The notes beneath the pieces are model-generated. The model was given only the letters and a program-made list of their open reading frames with translations. It was not told where the DNA came from and made no database searches. From positions 1 to 64,000 of the forward strand of contig CALFBH010000031.1 of the NCBI GenBank assembly GCA_937951615.1: a stretch of 64,000 bases of DNA. The letters are read 5' to 3'. Below, in pieces: positions 1 to 9,394 of the stretch. A program made the translations under genes and the position numbers. Origin of the DNA: an uncultured Saprospiraceae bacterium. Its GTDB lineage: Bacteria > Bacteroidota > Bacteroidia > Chitinophagales > Saprospiraceae. Positions within the stretch are counted from its first letter, which is position 1, and the number at the start of each line of letters is the position of its first letter.

Positions 1-32
1 AATTTGGAAAATGAAGAAGAAAAGTCGGCTGA

Positions 33-140
33 CGATGGTTGCTTATCCACACGTATGATGATTTACAGGATGACGAACTCCTGAATAAATTGAATCGTCA
101 GACGACTCAGGTTGCTTTTAATTTGATGCGTTTGCCCTAA
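33..140 (+). pseudogene. possible 3' end of a gene entering from the left edge
   Basis: From base 33 one frame reads a natural-looking hydrophilic tail ending HTYDDLQDDELLNKLNRQ...MRLP with a stop at 138-140. The codons just before it in that frame contain stops at 12-14 and 30-32. The frame that is open at the left edge (Asn-Leu-Glu-Asn-Glu-Glu...) instead ends at about base 84. One reading is the tail of a gene with a frameshift near base 30; another is that neither frame is coding. The family is not recognised. Bases 141-249 hold only AT-rich spacer before the esterase. Confidence 0.25.
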
Positions 141-249
141 TGGGCTGTTATTTTCACAAATTAAGTCCTAAATTTAAGCTATTATGATTTTTAGCATTCA
201 AAAAAAATCTGGCACATTCAACATAAATAATTGAACAAAAACTAACATT

Positions 250-1377
250 ATGACAAAATTATACACGACTATTATCCTCTGCCTACTCGCACTAAGCATA
301 CAGGCACAAACAACTGCCAGCGGCACTATCACACACGACGGCGGCCCACGTACCTACTCCCTTACCATCCCAACGAGCTATACAGGCAATGCGCCACTTC
401 CGCTAGTACTGAACCTGCATGGAATAGGAACTGATGGCTCGATACAACGTGGTTATTCGCAATTTGACCCCGTAGCAGAAGCCAATGACTTCTTTGTCGT
501 ATATCCCAACGGATTGGATTTACAGTGGGACAGCGGTTTTGGTACAGGCGTGGATGATGTAGGTTTTTTGTCCGATCTTATTGACACCCTGAGTATGGCT
601 TATAATATTGACCCGAACCGAGTCTATTCAACAGGGATGTCCAATGGTGGTTTTCAAAGTTATCAACTGGCTTGCGAGCTGAGTGATAAGATTGCTGCTA
701 TTGCTTCTGTCACTGGAGCTTTACCAGTCGTTGTCAATTTGGGCTGTAATCCCACACACCCGATGCCAGTGATGCAAATTCACGGAACCGCCGATGGCAC
801 TGTCCTTTACCTTGGTCAGTGGCCCAATTATTTCGGCGCATTAGCCGGTGTAGAAGAATGGGTTGCCAAAAATAATTGTAATCCGACACCTGACATCACC
901 AATGTTCCCGACATCAATACGGCAGATAATTGTACCGCAAGTCGTTATTATTATACTGGTTGTGATGGTGGTGCAGAAGTGGAGTTGTATCGTGTAGATG
1001 GTGGCGGACACACTTGGCCCGGTACACCTATTGTTATTGGTGTGACCAATCAGGATTTTTCTGCTTCGGAGGTCATTTGGGAATTTTTCAATCGTTTTAC
1101 ACTGGATGGCTTATCTACCGCTGTTTCTTCTGTGGAAGATCAATTTTCTGTTCATCTTATGCCCAATCCAATAGCTGATTATTTAAACATCAACTGGACG
1201 GATGAAACTGTTCAGCATATTTCTATTCTAAATGTTGCTGGCAAAACTGTTTATCAGATTCGCCCGCAAAACGATGAGACCTTGAATATTTCAACAACAG
1301 ACTGGACGCCTGGTCTTTATTTTATTCAATTAAAAACCAATAAAGGGATTGTCAGTAAGAAAGTGATTAAGCAGTAG
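250..1377 (+). CDS. secreted CE1-type esterase (PHB depolymerase/feruloyl esterase-like) with T9SS sorting domain
   Basis: This is a 375-aa alpha/beta hydrolase of the LpqC/poly(3-hydroxybutyrate) depolymerase and feruloyl esterase group, expected to cut ester bonds in polymers outside the cell. A signal peptide spans about residues 1-20. The nucleophile elbow GMSNGG is at 129-134 (Ser131), a likely acid lies in HGTADGT (Asp182), and the histidine is in GGGHTWPG (His254). From about residue 300 a T9SS type A sorting domain follows (MPNPIADYLNI, ending in a basic KKVIKQ tail), so export by the type IX system is predicted. The true substrate cannot be read from sequence. The next gene, msrA, converges on it across an inverted repeat. 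Confidence 0.88.
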   Translation: MTKLYTTIILCLLALSIQAQTTASGTITHDGGPRTYSLTIPTSYTGNAPLPLVLNLHGIGTDGSIQRGYSQFDPVAEANDFFVVYPNGLDLQWDSGFGTGVDDVGFLSDLIDTLSMAYNIDPNRVYSTGMSNGGFQSYQLACELSDKIAAIASVTGALPVVVNLGCNPTHPMPVMQIHGTADGTVLYLGQWPNYFGALAGVEEWVAKNNCNPTPDITNVPDINTADNCTASRYYYTGCDGGAEVELYRVDGGGHTWPGTPIVIGVTNQDFSASEVIWEFFNRFTLDGLSTAVSSVEDQFSVHLMPNPIADYLNINWTDETVQHISILNVAGKTVYQIRPQNDETLNISTTDWTPGLYFIQLKTNKGIVSKKVIKQ

Positions 1378-1384
1378 CAGTGGG

Positions 1385-1464
1385 CAATGGCAGTATCAGT
1401 GGCAGTAATAACTAAATATTGCCACTGCAACTGACATTGATACTAATACTAATACTAATACTAA
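1385..1464. repeat. inverted repeat plus 6-bp tandem repeat between convergent genes
   Basis: Left arm 1385-1409 (CAATGGCAGTATCAGTGGCA...) is imperfectly complementary to right arm 1418-1439, giving a long hairpin with a short loop. It is followed by four exact copies of TACTAA at 1441-1464. It sits between the stop codons of the esterase and msrA, where a bidirectional terminator would be useful. There is no U-run, so termination is inference. Confidence 0.6.
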
Positions 1465-1466
1465 GC

Positions 1467-2003
1467 TTACTCCTTCTTCAGCTTATCGCGAAATTGTTTT
1501 TGAAACTTTTGCACTTTAGGATTCACCACATAGGCACAATAATTTTGGTTGGGATTGAGGTTAAAATAATCCTGATGAGAAGCCTCTGCGGGGTAGAACG
1601 TATCAAAATTCGTGATTTCTGTTATAATTGGATTTGCCCAATTGCCAGAAGCATTGGCAGCTTTTTTAGAGGCTGCTGCTGTTTCGCGCTGCTGTTCACT
1701 ATGGTAAAAAATAGCCGAGCGATATTGCGTTCCTTTATCCGCCCCTTGTTGGTTGAGCGTCGTCGGGTCATGTGTATACCAGAATACTTCCAGTATATCT
1801 GCATACGAAATCACCTCTGGATTGAAAGTGAGTTGACAGACCTCTGCATGTCCGGTTGTTTCTGCACAAACGTCCCGATAGCTTGGGTTTTCTTCATGAC
1901 CGCCCGAATAGCCCGAAACGACTGATTCGACGCCTTCCAAACGCTGAAAAACAGCTTCTACACACCAGAAACATCCGGCACCTAATGTTGCGACTTCCTG
2001 CAT
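1467..2003 (-). CDS. msrA: peptide-methionine (S)-S-oxide reductase MsrA
   Basis: MsrA reduces methionine-S-sulfoxide in proteins and free methionine, repairing oxidative damage. The 178-aa product has the catalytic GCFWC motif at residues 10-14 (Cys11) and the family signature YSGGHEENPSYRDVC. It also has the EVFWYTHDPTTLNQQGAD and GTQYRSAIFY segments. Length is normal for a single-domain MsrA with no fused MsrB. No signal peptide is seen, so a cytoplasmic role is expected. It is transcribed alone and converges on the esterase gene. Confidence 0.96.
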   Translation of the reverse strand: MQEVATLGAGCFWCVEAVFQRLEGVESVVSGYSGGHEENPSYRDVCAETTGHAEVCQLTFNPEVISYADILEVFWYTHDPTTLNQQGADKGTQYRSAIFYHSEQQRETAAASKKAANASGNWANPIITEITNFDTFYPAEASHQDYFNLNPNQNYCAYVVNPKVQKFQKQFRDKLKKE

Positions 2004-2128
2004 ATCATTATGTTATTTTCTTATGAACAGAGTTGTAGGTTCAAACATCAAATTTAAAAATAAGTTTTATAATCTTTTTCATGTAAATGAAATTGGTGTA
2101 AATTAGCGACGCACTTGAGTAGAAATAC

Positions 2129-2146
2129 TCCCGATAGCTATCGGGA
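2129..2146. repeat. short palindrome TCCCGATAGCTATCGGGA
   Basis: This is a perfect 18-bp palindrome in the spacer between msrA and the coiled-coil gene. Closely related cores (CCGATAATTATCGG) occur at 50740-50753 and 62059-62070. It is REP-like, and its function is unknown. Confidence 0.7.
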
Positions 2147-2249
2147 CAAATGTCAAATTCAAAATTCAAATACAAAAAACTATCTTGGACTTGGCGTTTA
2201 ATTAGCAATAGATGAAGCATATTTTTCGCATGATGTTTAAAATTGAGGT

Positions 2250-3557
2250 ATGAAAACGAAGCTCGTATTATGGGGACAAGATGAAAATGCAGTCAAAGTA
2301 TTGATGGCGATTCAATTACGTTCTGAAGACAATCAGGTTGATGTTTGGAGTTTTCATGGTGAAGAAGCCACGAATGATTTACACAAGCAATTATTATATG
2401 AATGGCGTGAAGGCAAAGAAACGGCTTTCCCCGCAACTGGCTATCAGCACCACGAAGCTGAATTGACCGCTGCCGGAGCTATTCTGCCAGAAAATATTAC
2501 CCCGGAAAAACAAGAATTGATTGACCGGGCTAAAACAGAATGGCACTTTGTCGTCTTATCTTCCAAGCTCAATACAGTCTATCAGTCTGAATTGGCTGAC
2601 CTGGAAGAAAAGATAAACGCTATGGAGTCTTATCGTTCGGGTATGTGGGAAGAGTTGAAAACCTTTTGGGATAAAGTCAGAGGGCAAATGATAGAAGACA
2701 ACCTGCTGCGCGATCATGCTAATTCATTGAAGCGACAGGTGAACGCGCTTTTTTCACGCCTGAAAGAATTGCGGTCTTCTCAGGAAGAAGAGTTTCAAAT
2801 GGCCTCCCGAGAGCATGCCACCAAAATCATCAAAGATTTGGACGAAGTGGATGCCAGAATTAAAAAAGGAACATCTCTGCACCTGGTTTTTGAAGAATTA
2901 AAATCTATGCAGCGCGATTTTCGCAATGCTAAACTGACTCGTCCTGACCGCTCCAAATTGTGGGAACGTATTGATGGTGCCTTTAAAACACTCAAAGAAA
3001 AACGTTTTGGTGCTACTCAATCTGGCAATTCCCCATCTGACCGCCATCAGCACCGACTCACAGGACTAATAGAAGCTATAGACCGCATGAAAAAGTCTAT
3101 ACAGCGCGATAAAGATGACCTCCGTTTTCAGGACAGTAAAAAGAATAGTAGCAGTATCGGGCAATTGGAATCTCAGCTTTTAGATGCAAAAATCAAGATG
3201 ATTGAGAGTCGCATGAAATCCAAGGAAGATAAGCTGGACAACATGAATAAAACGCGCGATCAGGTAGAAAAGCAGTTGGCACAAGCCCAAAGACGGCAGG
3301 AAGAGTTTGAACAAAAAGCAAAGGATAAAGCTGCCAGAGCAGAAAAAGCCGCTAAAGAAAATAAACCAGCTAAAGACGCTGACAAAAAACAAGACGAAGC
3401 CAAGTCAGAAAAAGCTGCTAAAGAAAACAAACCAACTGAAGACGCTGACAAAAAACAAGACGAAGCCAAGCCGGAAGATAAAGAAGCTGTCGCAAAAATA
3501 GCCGCAGCAGGTGCAGTTGTAGCTGGAGTAGTTGCCAAATCGGATGAAGAGGAATAA
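2250..3557 (+). CDS. coiled-coil protein with Lys/Ala/Glu-rich duplicated tail
   Basis: The 435-aa protein is not assigned to a characterised family. Residues 1-110 look globular (KLVLWGQDENAVKVLMAIQL). The middle, roughly 115-370, is almost entirely charged heptad-like helix consistent with a long coiled coil. The C-terminus holds a 22-aa unit duplicated in tandem (EKAAKENKP...DKKQDEAK, encoded by 3342-3407 and 3408-3473). An Ala/Val-rich segment (KIAAAGAVVAGVVAK) and an acidic end follow. No signal peptide is seen. A cytoskeletal or nucleoid-associated role would be speculation. Confidence 0.8.
   Translation: MKTKLVLWGQDENAVKVLMAIQLRSEDNQVDVWSFHGEEATNDLHKQLLYEWREGKETAFPATGYQHHEAELTAAGAILPENITPEKQELIDRAKTEWHFVVLSSKLNTVYQSELADLEEKINAMESYRSGMWEELKTFWDKVRGQMIEDNLLRDHANSLKRQVNALFSRLKELRSSQEEEFQMASREHATKIIKDLDEVDARIKKGTSLHLVFEELKSMQRDFRNAKLTRPDRSKLWERIDGAFKTLKEKRFGATQSGNSPSDRHQHRLTGLIEAIDRMKKSIQRDKDDLRFQDSKKNSSSIGQLESQLLDAKIKMIESRMKSKEDKLDNMNKTRDQVEKQLAQAQRRQEEFEQKAKDKAARAEKAAKENKPAKDADKKQDEAKSEKAAKENKPTEDADKKQDEAKPEDKEAVAKIAAAGAVVAGVVAKSDEEE
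3342..3473 (+). repeat. in-frame 66-bp tandem duplication inside the coiled-coil gene
   Basis: Two adjacent 66-bp units encode near-identical 22-residue segments. They differ at a few codons (PAKDAD versus PTEDAD). The length is a multiple of three, so the frame is kept and the copy number could vary between strains. Confidence 0.85.
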
Positions 3558-3596
3558 GTCCTCGGTCACCAGGCAAAACAAATATCCAAGGTTTTA

Positions 3597-3740
3597 AGTC
3601 GATGGTCAATAGTCCACGGTCGATGGCTGTTTATTAGTATTCAAGTCACTTCAGTTTTTCATTTTGCTTCGCAAAATACGTAAAAGCCTTGTAATTGGTT
3701 TAAGACAACTATCGACTATCGACCGTGGACTATGGACTAT
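3597..3740. repeat. inverted repeat between convergent genes
   Basis: The arm at 3597-3628 (AGTCGATGGTCAATAGTCCA...) is imperfectly complementary to 3708-3740 (...GACCGTGGACTATGGACTAT). Between them is a mini-hairpin ATTTTGC-TTC-GCAAAAT at 3661-3677. The right arm includes the TAG stop codon (3737-3739) of the minus-strand SGNH-like gene. It may act as a bidirectional terminator. Confidence 0.6.
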
Positions 3741-4738
3741 TTCAGCTTTAATTGCTGAAATTCACGAGCCAGTTCACGGGTAAATACCTGCGCTCCCTTG
3801 CCATTCAAATGGCCAACATCATAGGAGTTTGCCGTCGTATAAAATTGAGGATATTTTTGCGGCTTGCCCAAGTCGATTTTATCTATATTTAAAGCTTGAT
3901 GCAAAGGCAGTACGCCCGTCGAGCGTGGCATTTTTATCAGAATCAACTGAATCCCTTTCTGTGCTGCTTTTTGATGTAAATCATTAATTTTTTTCAGGTT
4001 GGCTTTGCTTTTTAATGGCTTATTCTCTACTTCATATTCCTTTGCAATTTTTGTTGCCCGCCTAGTCAGTTTTGTGGTGTCAGCTTTGAATTGTTTGGAG
4101 CCTAGGATAAATTTATTCGTACTGTCTCCATGTATCATTTCATGATCTAGATTAGAATATCCATCTTGATGCCTTCCTAAAACATCAGGATGCGCAGATG
4201 TTTTATCATAGTATAAAGCTGGTTTCAGCATATTAATACGCAACAGCCGACTCAGATAACTCACCGTGTAATTAAATGAAAACATAGGTTTTCCATCTTC
4301 CCAATGACTAAGCGCAGACAGCCACCAATGCTCGGCATCTAAGCAGTACTTTGATCGCAAAGCATTCCGATTGACTGTTTCCAGATATTCAATCCCTCCC
4401 AATTCCAAGATAATATATTTAGTTTTGGGCGGTACTGTTTCTAAAAAATGGCTAAGAAAATGATAGGTTTCAGGTGGCTTAGTTGCGCTGTATCCCAAGT
4501 TGAAAGAATGTGTTTTCCCCTTGTTTAGGCTATCAAAAAGCGAAGGAACAATATGACGATATATTCGGCTAGAGCCAATAAAATACGTGTTGTACGCAAA
4601 ATCAGTCTGCTCTATATGGTGCATTTTGGCACTCAGTCCTTCATTGCCCCAGTAAAACGGCAAGTGCCTATCCACCAAGGACAAAGGAATGAAAACTATT
4701 ATTCCAAATAAAAACAGCCTGAATAGGAATTTCTTCAC
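3737..4738 (-). CDS. SGNH-hydrolase-like membrane-anchored protein, possibly in polysaccharide modification
   Basis: The 333-aa protein has one N-terminal hydrophobic segment (residues about 4-20), which fits a signal anchor facing the periplasm. GSSRIYRH near residue 55 resembles block I of SGNH/GDSL-like folds. YDVGHLNGKGAQVFT near the C-terminus resembles the Asp-x-x-His block V. Such proteins (DUF1574/AlgX-like) often acetylate or deacetylate exopolysaccharides. No polysaccharide operon is nearby, so the role is inference. A small lipoprotein gene lies immediately upstream on the same strand, 25 bp away. Confidence 0.6.
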   Translation of the reverse strand: MKKFLFRLFLFGIIVFIPLSLVDRHLPFYWGNEGLSAKMHHIEQTDFAYNTYFIGSSRIYRHIVPSLFDSLNKGKTHSFNLGYSATKPPETYHFLSHFLETVPPKTKYIILELGGIEYLETVNRNALRSKYCLDAEHWWLSALSHWEDGKPMFSFNYTVSYLSRLLRINMLKPALYYDKTSAHPDVLGRHQDGYSNLDHEMIHGDSTNKFILGSKQFKADTTKLTRRATKIAKEYEVENKPLKSKANLKKINDLHQKAAQKGIQLILIKMPRSTGVLPLHQALNIDKIDLGKPQKYPQFYTTANSYDVGHLNGKGAQVFTRELAREFQQLKLK

Positions 4739-4763
4739 GAGTATTAGGACATGCCATTAGACT

Positions 4764-5153
4764 TTACTCAAAGCCTAATGCTTTTACCAAATCAACATAC
4801 TCCTCCTCTACACATACCCTGACTAGTTTTTCGCGCGAGCACAACTCCTCTTTATCCGCACATCCATATCTTTTATTATTTGGCAATTTGCACAAACAAC
4901 TTCCATTTTTACGCTTTGAGCAGGCGCATTTACCTGTTGTGCTAGTAATTCTGATTTTTAGTGGTTTTACGTCTTTTGTCGCCAGATATTCCCGAATATT
5001 ATTCATTGGCGTGGTTTCCAGATTAGCGGAAGCTATAAAATTGTTTTTTTCCGCTTCATTATAACTAAGCCAAACGCCTTCTTCAGTACAGGCACTTAAA
5101 GAACAGATCAGAAAAATCCCTAGAACGAGTAAGGTCTGAATATATAGTTTCAT
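4764..5153 (-). CDS. small cysteine-containing lipoprotein
   Basis: A 129-aa predicted lipoprotein of unknown function. The start was set at the internal ATG at 5153 because the protein then begins MKLYIQTLLVLGIFLICSLS followed by Ala-Cys, a clear signal peptide II with lipobox. The longer frame from 5222 only reads through an intergenic inverted repeat. The mature part has a Cys-rich stretch (KCACSKRKNGSCLCKL, then YGCADKEELCSREK) that could bind metal or form disulfides. It may be cotranscribed with the SGNH-like gene downstream. Confidence 0.7.
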   Translation of the reverse strand: MKLYIQTLLVLGIFLICSLSACTEEGVWLSYNEAEKNNFIASANLETTPMNNIREYLATKDVKPLKIRITSTTGKCACSKRKNGSCLCKLPNNKRYGCADKEELCSREKLVRVCVEEEYVDLVKALGFE

Positions 5154-5180
5154 AATACTTATTTTGTGTAAAACAAAAGG

Positions 5181-5251
5181 GGAATGAGTGAATGACAGAA
5201 TGAATAAAATGAGAGCATTCATTCATTCTGCCATTCATTCATGCACTCATT
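5181..5251. repeat. inverted repeat of GAATGAATGA-type words
   Basis: Bases 5181-5216 (GGAATGAGTGAATGACAGAA...) and 5217-5251 (ATTCATTCATTCTGCCATTC...) form an imperfect hairpin just after the glyA stop. It may terminate glyA. A partial relative (AATGAGTGACAAAATGAG...CTCATTCTGCCATT) lies upstream of fabH at 10459-10499. Confidence 0.55.
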
Positions 5252-6539
5252 ATACCACAAGCTCACCTGCTTCTTTGTACAAAGGAAATTTTTCCATAAA
5301 AGCATTAATTTCCTTTTTAGTTTGTGCAATAAGTTGTTCATTTTCAGGATCAGATAAAACACCATCCACCCAATTTACAACCCGCATACAATCACTTGTA
5401 TCCAGTCCACGAGTGGTGATAGCTGCTGTACCAATACGAATACCAGAAGTTACAAAAGGCGACTCTGTATCGAAAGGCACCATGTTTTTATTAATGGTGA
5501 TATCTGCTTTTACCAGCGTATTCTCTGCTAGTTTCCCTGTAATCCCTTTAGAACGAAGATCAATCAACATCATGTGATTATCCGTTCCACCAGAAATAAC
5601 TTTATAGCCTTTTTTCACAAAAGCCGCTGCCATCAAAGCTGCATTTTTGATAACTTGTTGTGAATAAGTTTTAAACTCAGGTTGCAAAGCCTCATGAAAA
5701 GCCACCGCTTTCGAAGCAATAACATGCTCTAAAGGTCCGCCCTGCATACCTGGAAACACGCCACTATTCAGAATACCCGCCATCTTGCGCAGCGTTCCTT
5801 TTTTTGTTTTCAAACCCCAGGGATTATCAAAATTTTCGCCCATCATAATCAATCCACCTCTTGGCCCGCGCAGGGTTTTGTGGGTAGTCGTGGTTACAAT
5901 ATGGCAATGCGGCATCGGGTCATTCAGCAAGCCAGAAGCAATCAGTCCTGCCGGATGCGCAATATCTGCCAACAGCAAAGCCCCTACTTTATCTGCAATT
6001 GCGCGAAAGCGTTTATAATCCCAGTCGCGCGAGTATGCCGAAGCACCACAGATAATCAGTTTCGGTTGTTCGCGCAAAGCAATTGCCTCCACTTTATCCA
6101 TATCAATAAGCCCTGTATCTTCTTCGACACCATAGAAAGTCGGCTGATACACCTTACCCGAAAAATTGACCGGCGAGCCATGCGACAAATGCCCACCATG
6201 CGACAAATCAAAACCCAGTATTTTATCCCTCGGCTGCAAAACAGCGAGAAAAACAGCTGCATTGGCCTGCGCTCCGGAGTGAGGCTGCACATTGGCATAA
6301 GCCGCACCAAATAATTCTTTTGCTCGGTCTATTGCCAACTGCTCAATCTGGTCCACCACTTCGCATCCGCCATAATAACGTTTGCCTGGATAGCCTTCGG
6401 CATATTTGTTGGTCGGGCAGGTCCCCATCGTCCGCATTACTTGCCAACTGGCAAAATTTTCGGAAGCGATCAGTTCCAGCCCGCTGCGCTGGCGTTCTAG
6501 TTCTTTATTGAGGAGTTGTTGTATTTGTGTGTCTTGCAT
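5250..6539 (-). CDS. glyA: serine hydroxymethyltransferase
   Basis: GlyA interconverts serine and glycine while loading one-carbon units onto tetrahydrofolate, using pyridoxal phosphate in the cytoplasm. At 429 aa it has normal length. Visible motifs are LIASENFAS (residues 23-31), [13 protein letters not shown] and the PLP-lysine segment [14 protein letters not shown] (Lys221). The C-terminal domain carries [15 protein letters not shown] -7-like box TACCTTTA occurs on the minus strand around 6560-6567, just upstream of the start. Confidence 0.97.
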   Translation of the reverse strand: MQDTQIQQLLNKELERQRSGLELIASENFASWQVMRTMGTCPTNKYAEGYPGKRYYGGCEVVDQIEQLAIDRAKELFGAAYANVQPHSGAQANAAVFLAVLQPRDKILGFDLSHGGHLSHGSPVNFSGKVYQPTFYGVEEDTGLIDMDKVEAIALREQPKLIICGASAYSRDWDYKRFRAIADKVGALLLADIAHPAGLIASGLLNDPMPHCHIVTTTTHKTLRGPRGGLIMMGENFDNPWGLKTKKGTLRKMAGILNSGVFPGMQGGPLEHVIASKAVAFHEALQPEFKTYSQQVIKNAALMAAAFVKKGYKVISGGTDNHMMLIDLRSKGITGKLAENTLVKADITINKNMVPFDTESPFVTSGIRIGTAAITTRGLDTSDCMRVVNWVDGVLSDPENEQLIAQTKKEINAFMEKFPLYKEAGELVV

Positions 6540-6636
6540 CGTTCTGATTTTTATTCCGATAAAGGTACAGGTTTTGTAAATAATAGTGGACGGATGCTGT
6601 CTTAATTTTGAATTTTGAATTTTCCTTTTTGGAATT

Positions 6637-7560
6637 TTACTTCTTCACCCACTTGAACCAAAATGGCAAATCATTTCGCTTAATGCGATAATACGGCACA
6701 TTCTCCGCACCAAAGCTTTTATAAAATCGGGCAATAGAAGGAATGGCAGAACCTTCAAAATCGAGAACAGCAGGGCGTCCGGCATTGCTAAGGATAAGCA
6801 CATCGATCAGGCGATGCATGGCACAACATTCCTTTCCGCGTGGTGTGGAAGCAGGTAGGAGGTTGATAATTTTACCATGTCCGACCAGAAAAAATGCGGC
6901 GGCGATTAATTCACCATCTTCCGCCTGAATACCTGACAAAAATCCTAGCCCTCTATGAAGCGCGTTGTATATGATGCGGTGTAGGGTGTGGTAAGAAGAG
7001 TCCTTCATATCTGGAATATTTTCGCCCTGATGTACACGAAACATTTCTACCAGTTTTTCCGGTTTTACAGAAGTGGTGAAGGTCAATTTTTGTTGTCCTG
7101 CTTTTTTAAGGCTTCTTTTCAGGTTTTTAGAATATTTGCTGCGAATCGTCTCATAATCTGTCGCCAGTGAAAGCTGATAATTGGGTCGTTCAAATACTTC
7201 AAAACCAACTGGTTTTGTTGTTTTATTTCTGGCATTTAGGTATATATCAACATAACGAAACTCTGGCGGGATGGCATTCAAAAAGGCCTGAATGCGTTTT
7301 TCTGACAAGATATGTATGGAAAATATGCCCAATTGCTGACAAAATTGCGGCTGAAAAAGTCGTTTATAACCCAGCAGCCTCTTATTCCAAATTAGTGGAA
7401 AGACCGACTCATAATCTCCTTCTATCAGTCCATCCCATTCTTCACAAACATTATCAAGATACCAGGTATAAGCATAATTAACTCCATTGCCTGCATAGTG
7501 GATACAGCTGTTCCACTTCTGTTGATTAATGTCCTTTCTTTTCACATAACGTATGTCCAT
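6637..7560 (-). CDS. FemAB/GNAT-like acyltransferase
   Basis: The 307-aa protein resembles the GNAT/FemAB superfamily group that transfers acyl or aminoacyl groups onto cell-envelope substrates. The C-terminal signature [19 protein letters not shown] (about residues 268-286) is typical. The central segment [13 protein letters not shown] also fits a second-domain helix of this family. No signal peptide is seen, so it should act in the cytoplasm. It follows glyA upstream on the same strand with a 97-bp gap and is probably a separate unit. The exact donor and acceptor are unknown. Confidence 0.75.
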   Translation of the reverse strand: MDIRYVKRKDINQQKWNSCIHYAGNGVNYAYTWYLDNVCEEWDGLIEGDYESVFPLIWNKRLLGYKRLFQPQFCQQLGIFSIHILSEKRIQAFLNAIPPEFRYVDIYLNARNKTTKPVGFEVFERPNYQLSLATDYETIRSKYSKNLKRSLKKAGQQKLTFTTSVKPEKLVEMFRVHQGENIPDMKDSSYHTLHRIIYNALHRGLGFLSGIQAEDGELIAAAFFLVGHGKIINLLPASTPRGKECCAMHRLIDVLILSNAGRPAVLDFEGSAIPSIARFYKSFGAENVPYYRIKRNDLPFWFKWVKK

Positions 7561-8094
7561 ATTTGCACTTCAACTATCATTAGTAGGAACATCTAAGTGA
7601 CATCAATATAACGATTTTTTAACAAGTCTATTTTTATCTGTCCCTTACAATTTCAGAATATATCTTGTCACTTTTTATAGTTTTTTTTCGTTTTTCAGCA
7701 CATTTATTCTTTGTATATTTCGGAGATTTTTGCGAGGAACAATATTTACACTTAAAATATATAGCTATAATCTGTGACAGATTTATTAAAATATATTTTT
7801 CTGTATTTTCGTGCTTTTGTAACAGCGTTTTAATAAATTGTATTGAAAATTGCAAAACAAAATTATCGACATGCAAACAAACTCAAACTTACGGAAAAAT
7901 TAGGCGTCTGCAAAAGGTTAAAAATAAAATTACCTTAGTATTTCTCCCTTTACAAAACATACTTACTGTTTTGTACGTATATTCAAGTTAATTAAAAATC
8001 ATAATGAAAAAAATACTTCATCTTTTGTAATTTCAGCCTTAAAAAAAACAGGTTATTTTTATTTAAAAAAGAAATAATATAAAAAGGAAACGGA
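7561..8094. other. AT-rich spacer with no supported gene
   Basis: This 534-bp region is very AT-rich. The open frames in it on both strands translate to low-complexity Phe/Ile/Tyr/Cys-rich sequence without family features, and none is accepted. It should carry the promoter of the four-gene GTPase unit that starts at 8095, but no clear TAnnTTTG box was identified. Confidence 0.6.
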
Positions 8095-8460
8095 ATGAGC
8101 AATAAGAAAAACAACAATCAACCACCGCAATTGGCGTCCAATGATATTTCTACAATCCAAAACATACTTTTTGGGCAGCATATACAAGAGATAGAGAAGC
8201 ATTTCAATAGTTTGGAAGGCCAAATTGGCAATACAAAAGACGAACAGGCAAAAAATCTCCAAGAATTAAAAAAACAAACCGACAGCCGCCTAGATGATTT
8301 GGAAAAAAAGTATGCTAAAAAAATTGAGGGACTGGAGGAAAAACTGGGACAACAAGTAGAAGCATTAGAACAACAAATTGCAAATGTTAGTAAATCTGAC
8401 AAGCAAAATTTAGCTGCAATGTTACAACAACTTAGTGTGAGTCTAATCAAAGCAGAATAA
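8095..8460 (+). CDS. small coiled-coil protein, first gene of the GTPase unit
   Basis: A 121-aa hydrophilic protein. After a disordered N-terminus (SNKKNNNQPPQ) it is mostly Glu/Lys/Gln/Leu heptads (LDDLEKKYAKKIEGLEEKLG), which predicts a coiled coil from about residue 35 to 105. The motif NILFGQHIQEIEKHFN at about residues 23-38 could be a recruitment helix. It lies 90 bp upstream of the longin-like gene. Position suggests a scaffold or effector in the small-GTPase pathway; this is inference. Confidence 0.7.
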   Translation: MSNKKNNNQPPQLASNDISTIQNILFGQHIQEIEKHFNSLEGQIGNTKDEQAKNLQELKKQTDSRLDDLEKKYAKKIEGLEEKLGQQVEALEQQIANVSKSDKQNLAAMLQQLSVSLIKAE

Positions 8461-8550
8461 AGTACTATAAAGTGTGACAGCCAACCTTGCATTCATGTTA
8501 CTTTTACATTAAACAACGTCTGCATCCCATAACCATAAATTCGACCAGCT

Positions 8551-9378
8551 ATGATGGATCATCAAGACAATGTCAACCAGCAATTAGCAATCATTCGTGA
8601 TATACTCCTGCATGGAGATCGAGAAGAGATTAAAAAGATAAAGGGCATTATTGATAGCCGTGTAGAAATGGAGACGCGGATTCAGCCTATTATTGATGAA
8701 AATATCAGCCACATTAAAAAGAATTTCCCTGAAGTTTTCGGAAAGGAGGTGAGTCTGGAAGTCGAAAAGAAAATACTATTATCCAATGATTTGATTCTAA
8801 CAGCTATATCTCCGCTGATGGGCAAAATGATTAAGAGATATATCACCATACAGTTTCAGGAATTAAAAGAAAGTATTGATCGATCGGTTAAAAATAATTT
8901 TTCTGCGAAACGTTACTATCATCTCCTTTTGTCTCGCGTATTTGGAATAAAGAGTAGTGAAATAATTTTAAGTGAATTAGATGCCTTCAAACCAGATATT
9001 AAGGATATATTTGTCATTCAGAGGAACTCAGGACTACTGATGGGTAGTTATTCGACAACCGAAATGGGAGATTCGGGCATATTCGGAGGTATGCTCACAG
9101 CAATTAAATCTTTTGGAGAAGACGTCTTCAAAAATTCAGGAGATGATGGACACGAGCTGGAAATGATAGAATACAACAGTTTTAAAATTTTCATGCAAAG
9201 TCATCACAATTATTACTTTGCAGTTGTCCTGAAAGGCACTTATAATTCATCGGAAAAAGATAAATTATCAAACCAATTAATTGCTTTTGCAGAAAAAGAA
9301 AAAAAATTAAATTTAAAAGACTTCACAGGAGATGACGTAAAGTATATTTCGGATCAACTCGGGAAGTTTTTCGCTTAG
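8551..9378 (+). CDS. longin/roadblock-like GTPase-partner candidate
   Basis: The 275-aa protein starts with a helical charged region (about 1-130) containing SPLMGKMIKRYITIQFQ. It continues with DIFVIQRNSGLLMGSYST and GMLTAIKSFGEDVF at about 152-190. The pattern of hydrophobic strand, Arg/Asn-Ser/Thr-Gly-Leu-Leu, then GMLTAI-aromatic is the one seen in large proteobacterial OmpA-family proteins whose N-terminal part matches this length. It resembles a longin/roadblock fold, the fold used by GTPase partners such as MglB. There is no OmpA domain here. It ends 16 bp before the Ras-like GTPase gene, so a partner or regulator of that GTPase is the likely role. Enzyme activity is unknown. Confidence 0.65.
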   Translation: MMDHQDNVNQQLAIIRDILLHGDREEIKKIKGIIDSRVEMETRIQPIIDENISHIKKNFPEVFGKEVSLEVEKKILLSNDLILTAISPLMGKMIKRYITIQFQELKESIDRSVKNNFSAKRYYHLLLSRVFGIKSSEIILSELDAFKPDIKDIFVIQRNSGLLMGSYSTTEMGDSGIFGGMLTAIKSFGEDVFKNSGDDGHELEMIEYNSFKIFMQSHHNYYFAVVLKGTYNSSEKDKLSNQLIAFAEKEKKLNLKDFTGDDVKYISDQLGKFFA

Positions 9379-9394
9379 CAACAAATACATCTAA

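Noticed and set aside
1419-1925. 168-aa plus-strand frame opposite msrA
   Set aside because: Shadow of the msrA coding strand with no family features.
5154-5222. 23-residue extension of the small lipoprotein at 4764-5153
   Set aside because: It is encoded by part of an inverted repeat and blocks the lipobox signal.
7634-7876. 80-aa minus-strand frame in the same spacer
   Set aside because: Same low-complexity composition and no family features.
7665-7991. 108-aa frame in the AT-rich spacer before the GTPase unit
   Set aside because: Low-complexity Phe/Ile/Cys composition, opposite open frames and no start signal; AT-rich spacers give such frames by chance.
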